A stretch of DNA of 5,006 bases from Zavarzinia sp. (GTDB lineage Bacteria > Pseudomonadota > Alphaproteobacteria > Zavarziniales > Zavarziniaceae): positions 1 through 5,006 of the forward strand of contig JAQVKV010000262.1 in assembly GCA_028694545.1 (NCBI GenBank), written 5' to 3'. Below are positions 1-5,006 of the stretch, piece after piece. Both the position numbers and the translations under genes were made by a program. Positions within the stretch are counted from its first letter, which is position 1, and each line of letters opens with the position of its first letter. The notes beneath the pieces were generated by a model that had not been told where the DNA came from, ran no database searches, and saw nothing but the letters and a program-made list of their open reading frames with translations.

Positions 1-1
1 C

Positions 2-238
2 GGCCTCGACCTCACCCTCGGCGAGGGGTTGGTGTCCTCGAAGCGCCGGCACGAGGGCCAGCAATATGTCCAGACCAGCGCGCCGATCTCGCCCGGATCG
101 TCCGGCGGCGGGTTGTTCGACAATCGCGGCAACCTGATCGGCATCACCACCTTCATGCTGCGCGACACGCAAAACCTGAACTTCGCCATCGCGGCCGAGG
201 AGTTCCTGCGCCCCGGCCCGAGCGCCGGCAACCGCTGA
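2..238 (+). CDS. Trypsin-like serine protease (S1C/DegP-like), C-terminal end, 5' truncated by window edge
   Basis: Only the last 78 residues are inside the window; the frame is open to the left edge. The visible part is the end of a chymotrypsin-fold protease domain. It contains QTSAPISPGSSGGGLFD, the S1C form of the G-[ND]-S-G-G active-site motif, with the probable catalytic Ser encoded at 101-103. GNLIGITTF and QNLNFAIA follow, as expected for the last barrel strands. His and Asp of the triad would lie upstream and cannot be checked. The protein ends about 15 residues after NLNFAIA, so no PDZ domain follows the protease domain, unlike DegP or DegS. Such proteases usually act in the periplasm or at the membrane in protein quality control, but the N-terminus that would carry a signal peptide is not visible. 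The gene is convergent with msrA across a strong hairpin. Family assignment is secure; substrate is unknown. The first possible internal start (GTG/ATG near 29) is not the true start. Confidence 0.9.
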   Translation, partial: GLDLTLGEGLVSSKRRHEGQQYVQTSAPISPGSSGGGLFDNRGNLIGITTFMLRDTQNLNFAIAAEEFLRPGPSAGNR

Positions 239-243
239 ACGAA

Positions 244-275
244 AGGGCCGGCCGGATTGTCTTCCGGCCGGCCCT
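244..275. terminator. Perfect 13-bp hairpin between convergent protease and msrA genes
   Basis: A perfect inverted repeat has arms at 244-256 (AGGGCCGGCCGGA) and 263-275, with a 6-nt loop TTGTCT. It starts 5 nt after the protease stop codon and ends 4 nt before the msrA stop codon. On the - strand the stem is followed by TTTCG, on the + strand by GATCTCAG, so the T-tracts are weak. Position between two convergent stops and symmetry support a bidirectional transcription terminator. The weak U-tract means its efficiency is inferred. Confidence 0.8.
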
Positions 276-279
276 GATC

Positions 280-906
280 TCAGTTTCGCTTGAGCAGTTC
301 GGGGAAGGAAGCCTTCAGCTTCTCCACCTTCGGCTGCGAGACGTGGGCGATATAGGGCTGCGTCGGGTTCCGCGCCGCGTAATCGTGGTGATAGTCCTCG
401 GCCGGGTAGAAGGCCTCGAGGGGTTCGATCGTGGTGACGATCGGCGCCGCGTAGGCACCGGCCTCGGTCAGCAGGCGGGTATAGTCCTCCGCCGCTTCCC
501 GCTGCGCCGCATCGGCCGGGAACACGGCCGAACGATATTGCCGACCGACATCGTTGCCCTGGCGGTTCAGCTGGGTCGGATCATGCGCGACCGAGAAGAA
601 CAGGCGCAGCAACTGGCCATAGGAGGTCCGGCGCGGATCGAAGCGTACGCGGATCACCTCGGCGTGATCGGTCATGCCGGTGCAGACGGTGCGATAGTCC
701 GCCGTCGCGGCGCTGCCGCCGGCATAGCCGGGCGTCACGTCAAGAACGCCGTCGACCGCGCGATAGGCCGCCTCCGTACACCAGAAGCAGCCGCCGGCGA
801 GGACGGCGACCTGTTCCGCCTCTTCACCCGCCGCGACATCGACACGCGGCATCGGGAATTCCGCCGGCTTCAGGGCCCGGCCGAGAGGAAGGGGACAGGA
901 GGTCAT
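280..906 (-). CDS. msrA: Peptide-methionine (S)-S-oxide reductase MsrA
   Basis: MsrA reduces methionine-S-sulfoxide in proteins and free methionine back to methionine, normally recycled by thioredoxin, and so repairs oxidative damage. The 208-aa product carries the family signature GGCFWCTEA, with catalytic Cys40 in GCFWC (residues 39-43). It also has GYAGG (60-64), VCTGMTDHAEV (74-84), NRQGNDVGRQYRSAVF and the C-terminal EDYHHDYAARNP block. Length is normal for the family. I chose the ATG at 906 because GAGGAG (complement of 914-919) lies 7 nt upstream; the in-frame ATG at 948 has no such site and would add 14 poorly conserved residues. No signal peptide is evident, so it is probably cytoplasmic. 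The usual C-terminal resolving cysteines are absent; Cys43, three residues after the catalytic Cys, is the obvious alternative resolving residue (inference). The gene seems to be a single unit, 180 bp downstream of the unrecognised 360-aa gene on the same strand. Confidence 0.95.
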   Translation of the reverse strand: MTSCPLPLGRALKPAEFPMPRVDVAAGEEAEQVAVLAGGCFWCTEAAYRAVDGVLDVTPGYAGGSAATADYRTVCTGMTDHAEVIRVRFDPRRTSYGQLLRLFFSVAHDPTQLNRQGNDVGRQYRSAVFPADAAQREAAEDYTRLLTEAGAYAAPIVTTIEPLEAFYPAEDYHHDYAARNPTQPYIAHVSQPKVEKLKASFPELLKRN

Positions 907-913
907 GAATGGT

Positions 914-919
914 CTCCTC
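914..919 (-). promoter_or_regulatory. Ribosome binding site deciding the msrA start
   Basis: The - strand reads GAGGAG followed by 7 nt (ACCATTC) and the ATG at 906. This near-perfect Shine-Dalgarno spacing favours the 906 start over the upstream in-frame ATG at 948. Confidence 0.7.
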
Positions 920-1086
920 GTGGAAGAAAGCCGTGGCGTCGTCACCACATCATGATCTTCGCCGGCCGAGGAACGAAGTTACGGTCGTAGCTGTCCCGCG
1001 TCCAGCCCACCCCGCCGGGCGTACCCCGGGCGCGCCTTCATTTCCCCCACCATCGCCGCCACCGGGCCGCGTCATCGGCCTCTTCG

Positions 1087-2169
1087 CTACGCCCCCTTGC
1101 AGCGCTTCAGCAACGCGGCGGTGCGCCCGACCATGGTCTTGTAGGTCCGTTCGTCCTCAGGCGATATCCGGATGATGTCGGGCAAGACCTTCTTCAACTC
1201 GATCTTGAAACCTTCGCCGTCGATCTTGTTCAGCATCTGGAGGCAAACCTGCACCGCGCCACCGGACCGGATCATTTCGCCGAAGAAGACTTCGCTCTTC
1301 GGCTGAAGATGATTGGCCGTATATTTGAACAGGGCAAAGTTGAGTTCGCACAGCCGGCGGGTGCGTTCCGCGTCCCCGCATTCGAACGCGATGATCGCCC
1401 GCATCGCCAGACCACGGGCGGCATTGTAGATCATGGCGACGGGACGGGGCGCCATTTCCTCGATGAACTGAACCAGCTCGTCGAGAGTCGCCACGAGATC
1501 ATCCCACTTGCCGAGAAAGAGTTCGCCATGCCATTTCGCGGTCAGCGCGGACATCACGAGCATGCGCCCGTCGATACGCACGCCCCCGCGACGCGGCAGA
1601 AGTTTCGCTTCCTCGATCGTCTCGGCCAGCTGGGGCAGGAACTGCGCCAGCGTGCTGCCCTGATTGAATTCCATCATCTTGTAGACGTAGATGACGGAGG
1701 CGACGACACGGCTCTTGGTATCCAGGTCGGCATAGGTCAGGACCTGCCAACACGCAAACATCAGCGATTCACGATTCCTGACCCTGGTCCGCGCGCGAAA
1801 GAAGACGGCCGCGAATTCCTTTTCGTTGACGACGAACAGTTTCTCCAGACCGTACCCCTTCGCGTATTCGACCTTGATCGACGGCGAAACGGGTTCGATC
1901 TCGATTTTCCTGAATGGCAGGTCCTTGTCACGAAACTTGACGACCAGATTCCATTCCGGCTCATCATCTTTCGTCGACAAGGGCCCCAGATCTTCCGGCC
2001 ATGTATAGCGACCCAGAACCACGCGCTGCTCTCTGGAAGTGCCGACCACCTCGAACTCGATCGGCCTCCTCGCCGGAGAATCAATGAACAACATGATCTT
2101 GTTTCGAGTGATCTTGGCCCTTTGCACATGAAGTTCGTTCGCGGCGCCGGAAAGGCCGGGAATATGCAT
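1087..2169 (-). CDS. Unrecognised protein, beta-rich N-terminus and helical C-terminal domain
   Basis: I do not recognise this 360-aa protein. Residues 1 to about 130 alternate short hydrophobic strands with charged turns (KIMLFIDS, IEFEVVG, RVVLGRYTW, EWNLVVKFRD, IKVEYAKG), suggesting a beta-rich domain. From about 130 to 350 it becomes helical, with repeated amphipathic stretches (LAQFLPQLAETIEEAKLL, WDDLVATLDELVQFIEEM, AARGLAMRAIIAFECGD) reminiscent of TPR-like helical hairpins. There is no signal peptide, long membrane segment or obvious catalytic motif, so it looks like a cytoplasmic adaptor or regulator (inference only). I prefer the ATG at 2169, which has GAAGG upstream; an in-frame ATG at 2208 would add 13 residues but lacks a ribosome binding site. 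The gene is divergent from the GT4 glycosyltransferase and stands 180 bp upstream of msrA. Parts are less GC-rich than neighbours (bases 1801-1860 are about 53% GC against about 67% at 601-660 in msrA). The opposite-strand frame over this region is His/Arg/Asp/Gln-rich and looks like a shadow. Confidence 0.8.
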   Translation of the reverse strand: MHIPGLSGAANELHVQRAKITRNKIMLFIDSPARRPIEFEVVGTSREQRVVLGRYTWPEDLGPLSTKDDEPEWNLVVKFRDKDLPFRKIEIEPVSPSIKVEYAKGYGLEKLFVVNEKEFAAVFFRARTRVRNRESLMFACWQVLTYADLDTKSRVVASVIYVYKMMEFNQGSTLAQFLPQLAETIEEAKLLPRRGGVRIDGRMLVMSALTAKWHGELFLGKWDDLVATLDELVQFIEEMAPRPVAMIYNAARGLAMRAIIAFECGDAERTRRLCELNFALFKYTANHLQPKSEVFFGEMIRSGGAVQVCLQMLNKIDGEGFKIELKKVLPDIIRISPEDERTYKTMVGRTAALLKRCKGA

Positions 2170-2176
2170 ATGCCCA

Positions 2177-2181
2177 CCTTC
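2177..2181 (-). promoter_or_regulatory. Ribosome binding site deciding the start of the 360-aa gene
   Basis: The - strand reads GAAGG, then TGGGCAT, then the ATG at 2169. The spacing of 7 nt is good, whereas the 20 nt before the alternative in-frame ATG at 2208 contain no purine-rich Shine-Dalgarno sequence. This is the basis for preferring the shorter protein. Confidence 0.5.
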
Positions 2182-2349
2182 AAATATTGCGACAAAGCCG
2201 GATGCCATCGCTGTAACGACGGTTAAGGAGCCAAGGCCGCTTCAGAATCTCACCCCCAGTGGCTGCCGTCATAATGAACTTGCGTCAAGCCATAACTTTT
2301 CCAGGATCGGCCCATGGCCGCTGGCGCTTCGGGAAGCCGGCCTGGCGAT

Positions 2350-2372
2350 GCCGCATCGTTGCGGCGCTTTTT
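2350..2372 (+). terminator. Small hairpin with T-run upstream of the GT4 gene (possible attenuator)
   Basis: GCCGCA (2350-2355), loop TCGT, TGCGGC (2360-2365) form a perfect 6-bp GC-rich stem. GCTTTTT follows at 2366-2372, the layout of an intrinsic terminator on the + strand. No + strand gene lies upstream to be terminated, since the neighbouring gene runs the other way. If functional, it would act in the leader of the GT4 transcript, provided that transcript starts before about 2350. The short stem makes this tentative. Confidence 0.35.
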
Positions 2373-2445
2373 CCGCCATGATAGTGTGCACGCCTTCGAC
2401 GCTCGGCGCGGGGCACAAGGTATTCGTCAAGACGCGCATTGTTCA

Positions 2446-2459
2446 TCAAACGTGTTTGA
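2446..2459. promoter_or_regulatory. Dyad TCAAAC-GT-GTTTGA, possible operator
   Basis: A perfect 6-bp inverted repeat with a 2-nt spacer lies 42 bp before the GT4 start codon. Its size and position fit a binding site for a dimeric regulator, and it is AT-richer than its surroundings. No matching second copy was noticed in the window and the regulator is unknown, so this is a candidate only. Confidence 0.25.
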
Positions 2460-2492
2460 AGGCGTCTTCGGGCGCTGCCCGGCTCCGCTTTC

Positions 2493-2496
2493 GAGG
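2493..2496 (+). promoter_or_regulatory. Ribosome binding site deciding the GT4 start
   Basis: GAGG lies 5 nt before the ATG at 2502. The alternative in-frame ATG at 2532 is preceded by CTTGCCGCAT, with no Shine-Dalgarno match, so 2502 is preferred although the first 10-17 residues are poorly conserved in character. Confidence 0.45.
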
Positions 2497-2501
2497 CGCC
2501 G

Positions 2502-3962
2502 ATGCGTAGATCGGTCCATAACTTGCCGCATATGCTTCCCGAACTACCGCAGCGAAAAATTCTCGTCATTTCCGACCGCTATCCGCCGAATGCCCAAGGT
2601 GGGGCTGAACTCAGCCTGCATCTGATGCTCTCCGCCTCGGATCGCAAGGCCGACCTTCTCGTCGTCACCTTCAACGAGAAGGCGGAGACCGGCAAGCTCT
2701 ACCAGATCGATGGCATCGATGTTCTCGAGCTGCCGTCTCAGGCTCCCTGGCCGCTGCATCGCATTTCCTTCGCCGCCTATCGGAAGATCCGCGAGGGAAA
2801 ATGGGCTTGGTGGCGTTTCATCCGCTTGGCCTGGCTCACCGCCATCTACATGTTCCTGGCATGGCCCTTGAGCCGGATCCAGGCCCGCTCCCTCGCCTTC
2901 GATGTCCAGTTCGTCCGCAAGGGCGACGTGCGGCGGATCATCGATTTCGACGAGCAGCGGACCGGATTCTGTCGCCGCATGATCCACGAAGTGGTTCGCC
3001 GGGTTCGGCCCCGGCTGATACACGCGGACAACCACCGAAGCATCCTCGCGGTCCACGACATACCGCGACGGGGTTTGAGCATCATCGGCGTGGTGCGGGA
3101 CAATCGCTTTCATTGCGCGCGTCCCGACCAATCCATGATGATCGGCAATCGCATGTGCGGCCTCTGCGACATCGAATGTTCCGAAGGTATCGGCAAGGTG
3201 CCGGAAAGCCGGCGCATTCTCATGCGCCGGACCCGTCTCTACCGCCAGGACGCGCTGCGGACGATGAACCGTATCGTGGTGACCAGCCAGTTCCTGCACA
3301 ATCAGATCGCCCAATTCATCAACCAGGCGAAGCTGCAACGGGTCTCCAACGGCGTCGATCGGCTCCAGATGGTGCTCCGATCCGTCTCGGGGGTCGCGGA
3401 AAGGCCGGGCATCAACATCCTCGTCGTCGGTATGCTGAACGACAGCAAGGGCCAGGAGGAATTGGTCCGCCACCTGCCGACGCTGCTGGAGAAGGTGCCC
3501 GACGTCACGCTGCATATCGCGGGCCGGGGAGAAGACACCGCCCGGAAGATCGAGCAACTGGCCAAGGATCTCGACATCTCGGACCGGATCGTCATGCACG
3601 GCTATCTGGGGCGTGCCGCCCTGTTCGAGCTCTATGCCTCCGTGCAGATCGTCGCCCTCCCCACCATCTGGCCCGAACCCTTCGGCCGCGTGCCGTTGGA
3701 AGCCGGCCTCGCGCGGCGGCCGGTTGTCGCTTATCGGATCGGCGGCCTCGCCGAGACGATCGTCAACGACAAGACCGGCATTCTCGTCCCCCATCTCAAC
3801 ATGCGCGCCTTCATCAACGCCTTGATCGAGCTCGCGAACGATCCTCGGCGGCGGCGGAAACTGGGGGCGGCGGCGGCCGAGCATGTGCTCGCCCAATACG
3901 ACAGCACGCGACTGACCAAGGAGCTGCTGGCGCTCTGGGACGAAGAACTGTCGAAGGTCTGA
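2502..3962 (+). CDS. GT4-family glycosyltransferase (GT-B fold, group 1)
   Basis: The 486-aa product is a retaining GT-B glycosyltransferase, which moves a sugar from a nucleotide-sugar donor to a glycan or lipid-linked acceptor at the cytoplasmic face of the membrane. The N-terminal Rossmann domain opens with KILVISDRYPPNAQGGAEL, including the acceptor-side GGAE loop (33-36). The C-terminal donor-binding domain starts near INILVVGMLNDSKG, continues through LHIAGRGED and IVMHGYLGR, and has the EX7E motif EPFGRVPLE (Glu392 and Glu400) followed by IGGLAETI. It is longer than typical GT4 enzymes (about 370-420 aa). The extra length is in the N-terminal half: a Trp-rich hydrophobic stretch at 101-121 (WAWWRFIRLAWL...FLAW), perhaps a membrane-contact helix, and a cysteine cluster (Cys205, 219, 222, 226) near the interdomain region. 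Donor and acceptor cannot be read from sequence. It is divergent from the 360-aa gene and convergent with the DUF4214-like gene, 6 nt apart. Start chosen at 2502 on its GAGG site. Confidence 0.92.
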   Translation: MRRSVHNLPHMLPELPQRKILVISDRYPPNAQGGAELSLHLMLSASDRKADLLVVTFNEKAETGKLYQIDGIDVLELPSQAPWPLHRISFAAYRKIREGKWAWWRFIRLAWLTAIYMFLAWPLSRIQARSLAFDVQFVRKGDVRRIIDFDEQRTGFCRRMIHEVVRRVRPRLIHADNHRSILAVHDIPRRGLSIIGVVRDNRFHCARPDQSMMIGNRMCGLCDIECSEGIGKVPESRRILMRRTRLYRQDALRTMNRIVVTSQFLHNQIAQFINQAKLQRVSNGVDRLQMVLRSVSGVAERPGINILVVGMLNDSKGQEELVRHLPTLLEKVPDVTLHIAGRGEDTARKIEQLAKDLDISDRIVMHGYLGRAALFELYASVQIVALPTIWPEPFGRVPLEAGLARRPVVAYRIGGLAETIVNDKTGILVPHLNMRAFINALIELANDPRRRRKLGAAAAEHVLAQYDSTRLTKELLALWDEELSKV

Positions 3963-3978
3963 GCGCCCTCAGACCTTC
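3953..3978. terminator. Palindrome containing both convergent stop codons, probable bidirectional terminator
   Basis: GAAGGTCTGAG (3953-3963) and its exact complement (3968-3978) flank a 4-nt loop CGCC, giving a perfect 11-bp stem. The TGA of the GT4 gene (3960-3962) lies in the left arm and the TGA of the opposite 161-aa gene (3969-3971) in the right arm. Transcripts from either side form the same hairpin. The + strand continues TTCACC and the - strand GACAG, so there is no long U-tract; termination is inferred from symmetry and position. Confidence 0.65.
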
Positions 3979-4454
3979 TTCACCAGTTCGTCCAACGCCC
4001 ATGCCGCCGTGACTTCGCGATCGGTCGTACCCGGTGTTGGACAGATCAAGGGAATCATCATCCTGTTCCCCAGCCAGGCGGCAAGCATCGCGGGCCAGGA
4101 CGGCGCGGCCGCGAGATCGTCGGCGCCAGGGCAACCCGGCCCCCGCACGATCCGCGCCAGCCAGGTTGCAAGCGCCGGCAACTGCTCGCTCGCCACGGTA
4201 TTCCCATGCCTGGGTACCGTTCCTTGGACGAGGTGCGGCAGGATCTGGTTCGAGAATTCAGGCGACCCGATGAAGCGAACGATCATGTCGCGCCAGCTTG
4301 TTCCGGGTGCGACGTCGAGATCGCTTGGCTTGCTCGTCTCCCGGCCGAGAAACGCGACGAACCCCATGGCCATGTCATCCCGTCCGGGCGCCATCTCCGG
4401 AAAACCCGCGCCACCGGCCGGCGCGATCGGGGGCAATCCCTTGCGCTTGCTCAT
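3969..4454 (-). CDS. Small protein with two DUF4214-like segments, coupled to a GT9 gene
   Basis: This 161-aa protein has no signal peptide and no catalytic motif that I recognise. Residues 29-75 (MGFVAFLGRE ... SWRDMIVRFIGSPEF) resemble the DUF4214-like helical module, with its hallmark LGRE and S-[PAT]-EF ends; such modules often accompany bacterial glycosyltransferases and surface proteins. Residues about 95-140 (ATWLARIVRG ... DDLAAAPSWPAMLAAWLGN) follow the same pattern with weaker conservation, suggesting an internal duplication. The first 25 residues are Pro/Gly/Ala-rich and probably disordered. The ATG at 4454 overlaps the GT9 stop by 4 nt (ATGA), and AAGGAGG (complement of 4459-4465) lies 4 nt upstream inside the GT9 gene, so the two are very likely co-transcribed and translationally coupled. 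A helper or partner role for the neighbouring transferases is inference from context. Family resemblance is by eye, so the domain name is tentative; the gene itself is well supported. Confidence 0.75.
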   Translation of the reverse strand: MSKRKGLPPIAPAGGAGFPEMAPGRDDMAMGFVAFLGRETSKPSDLDVAPGTSWRDMIVRFIGSPEFSNQILPHLVQGTVPRHGNTVASEQLPALATWLARIVRGPGCPGADDLAAAPSWPAMLAAWLGNRMMIPLICPTPGTTDREVTAAWALDELVKKV

Positions 4455-5006
4455 GCCCCCTCCTTCCCGGCGCCGAGCGGCATGAAGCCAAGGCGCGTCA
4501 TTTCGGCGACGATATGCGCTTCGACCCGGTCAACAGGGATTTCGCCGATACACCGGCACTCTCCGGCGTGGAAGATCGCACGCCCCGCTTCCCTGACCTC
4601 GCAAGGGCTGCAATCCTTCTCCAGCGCGATGCTGGACGACGTGGAGCGAAGCGGCCCTCGCGTCTTCACGTTGGTTGGCGCGAAAAGCCCGACAACGGGC
4701 AGGCCCATGGCGTTGGCGACATTCATGACGCCACTGTCGTTACTGACGAAATAATGGCACGCCGTCATCGCCCGGGCCATTTCGCCGATCGAGCCGCCAG
4801 TCATGTCGATCGTTCCCTCGACATATTCCGCAGGCGTGCCAAAGGAGGCGCATTCATAGCCCCGGCGTCTCAGGCGTTCCGCGAGTTCGGTGAAATAGGG
4901 CCAGCGCTTCGAAACCCAGAAACCCGTCTTCGAACCGCCGTGGAAGCCGATCAGGCGCCGCTCGCCGCCACCCCGCCAGGCGATTTCGCCCAGATAATAG
5001 CCCTCG
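4451..5006 (-). CDS. GT9-family (heptosyltransferase-like) glycosyltransferase, 5' truncated by window edge
   Basis: The last 184 residues are visible and the frame stays open to the right edge; an ATG at 4804 is internal. Family-9 transferases such as WaaC and WaaF add heptose to the inner core of lipopolysaccharide from an ADP-sugar donor at the cytoplasmic side of the inner membrane. The visible part holds the C-terminal Rossmann domain: RLIGFHGGSKTG then KRWPYFTELAERL (the usual HxGxS...KRWP block), and SNDSGVMNVANAMGLPVV followed by LFAPT, the donor-site signature. A cysteine pair set, CSPC and ECRC (visible residues 132-135 and 149-152), resembles the Cys-containing tail of many GT9 proteins. 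The usual His after DSG-x-M is Asn here. GT9 proteins are usually about 330-350 aa, so roughly half is missing. The gene is first of a - strand pair with the 161-aa gene. Family is secure; calling it a true heptosyltransferase is not, since many GT9 members use other donors. Confidence 0.9.
   Translation of the reverse strand, partial: EGYYLGEIAWRGGGERRLIGFHGGSKTGFWVSKRWPYFTELAERLRRRGYECASFGTPAEYVEGTIDMTGGSIGEMARAMTACHYFVSNDSGVMNVANAMGLPVVGLFAPTNVKTRGPLRSTSSSIALEKDCSPCEVREAGRAIFHAGECRCIGEIPVDRVEAHIVAEMTRLGFMPLGAGKEGA
4459..4465 (-). promoter_or_regulatory. Strong ribosome binding site of the 161-aa gene inside the GT9 gene
   Basis: The - strand reads AAGGAGG, then GGGC, then ATG. It is a full anti-16S match located in the last codons of the GT9 gene, supporting the ATG at 4454 and coupled translation through the ATGA overlap. 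Confidence 0.7.

Larger units (their letters stand above)
2170..2501. other. Divergent intergenic region between the 360-aa gene and the GT4 gene
   Basis: These 332 bp hold no convincing gene and should contain the promoters of both divergent genes. The stretch near the 360-aa gene is AT-rich for this window (2161-2220 is about 45% GC). Visible elements are a hairpin plus T-run at 2350-2372, a 6-2-6 dyad at 2446-2459 and a GAGG ribosome binding site at 2493-2496. On the - strand TTGACG (complement of 2283-2288) matches a sigma-70 -35 box, but no good -10 box lies 16-19 nt downstream. On the + strand TTGCGG at 2359-2364 and TAGTGT at 2382-2387 are spaced 17 nt, a weak match that overlaps the hairpin. 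I do not call either a promoter. Confidence 0.6.

Noticed and set aside
343..990. + strand open frame of 215 codons opposite msrA
   Set aside because: It overlaps the unmistakable MsrA sequence on the other strand and is Arg/Gly-rich without recognisable motifs.
942..1086. Short - strand frame ending DSYDRNFVPRPAKIMMW, between the 360-aa gene and msrA
   Set aside because: The ending looks somewhat protein-like, but the frame has an upstream stop and no ATG start with a ribosome binding site. It is too short to call a gene or a remnant.
1020..1086. Possible terminator after the 360-aa gene
   Set aside because: Only 4-5 bp imperfect GC pairings (for example GGCC...GGCC) are seen, without a T-run; such pairings arise by chance in DNA this GC-rich.
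1309..2226. Long + strand open frame (305 codons) opposite the unrecognised gene
   Set aside because: Its translation is rich in His, Arg, Asp and Gln with little hydrophobic patterning, typical of an antisense shadow in GC-rich DNA; the - strand frame has normal protein character and a ribosome binding site.
2283..2288. TTGACG on the - strand as a -35 box for the 360-aa gene
   Set aside because: No acceptable -10 hexamer lies 16-19 nt downstream; the nearby CATTAT is only 6 nt away. A single hexamer is not enough.
2544..3896. Long - strand open frame (450 codons) opposite the GT4 gene, and an overlapping + strand frame at 2801-4012
   Set aside because: The GT4 frame carries clear family motifs throughout (GGAE, EX7E, GGLAE), so the other frames are shadows. 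Their translations are Asp/Gly/His- or Arg/Pro-rich and resemble nothing.
1..5006. CRISPR array, insertion sequence, tRNA, integrase or defence-system genes
   Set aside because: I saw no repeated spaced units, no transposase or recombinase motifs, no cloverleaf-like sequence and no defence-family domains on either strand.

Overview
The window is GC-rich (about 60-67% in coding stretches) and densely coded. Its protein families and codon use fit an alphaproteobacterium, perhaps a Rhodospirillales-type organism. That placement comes from composition and family resemblance only; no rRNA or other taxonomic marker is present.

Layout, left to right. (1) The C-terminal end of a trypsin-like (S1C) serine protease on the + strand enters from the left edge and stops at 238. 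(2) A perfect GC-rich hairpin separates it from a convergent methionine sulfoxide reductase A gene (msrA, - strand, 280-906). (3) After a short spacer lies an unrecognised gene of about 360 codons on the - strand (1087-2169). (4) A 332-bp divergent intergenic region (2170-2501) carries a hairpin followed by a T-run and a small dyad. (5) A GT4-family glycosyltransferase runs on the + strand (2502-3962). (6) A palindrome contains the stop codons of both flanking genes. (7) A two-gene - strand unit follows: a GT9 (heptosyltransferase-like) gene, truncated by the right edge, whose stop overlaps by 4 nt the start of a 161-aa protein with two DUF4214-like segments.

The right half (2502-5006) looks like part of a cell-surface polysaccharide or glycan locus: a GT4 retaining transferase, a GT9 transferase, and a small protein of a type often associated with glycosyltransferases. 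The unrecognised gene is divergent from the GT4 gene and may share control with it, but nothing in its sequence proves a role in glycan synthesis. The left half (protease, msrA) looks like ordinary envelope or oxidative-stress maintenance genes.

I see no mobile element, CRISPR array, tRNA, rRNA or phage signature. The features most worth a second look are the unrecognised 360-aa protein, the duplicated-domain 161-aa protein coupled to the GT9 gene, and the shared stop-codon palindrome.
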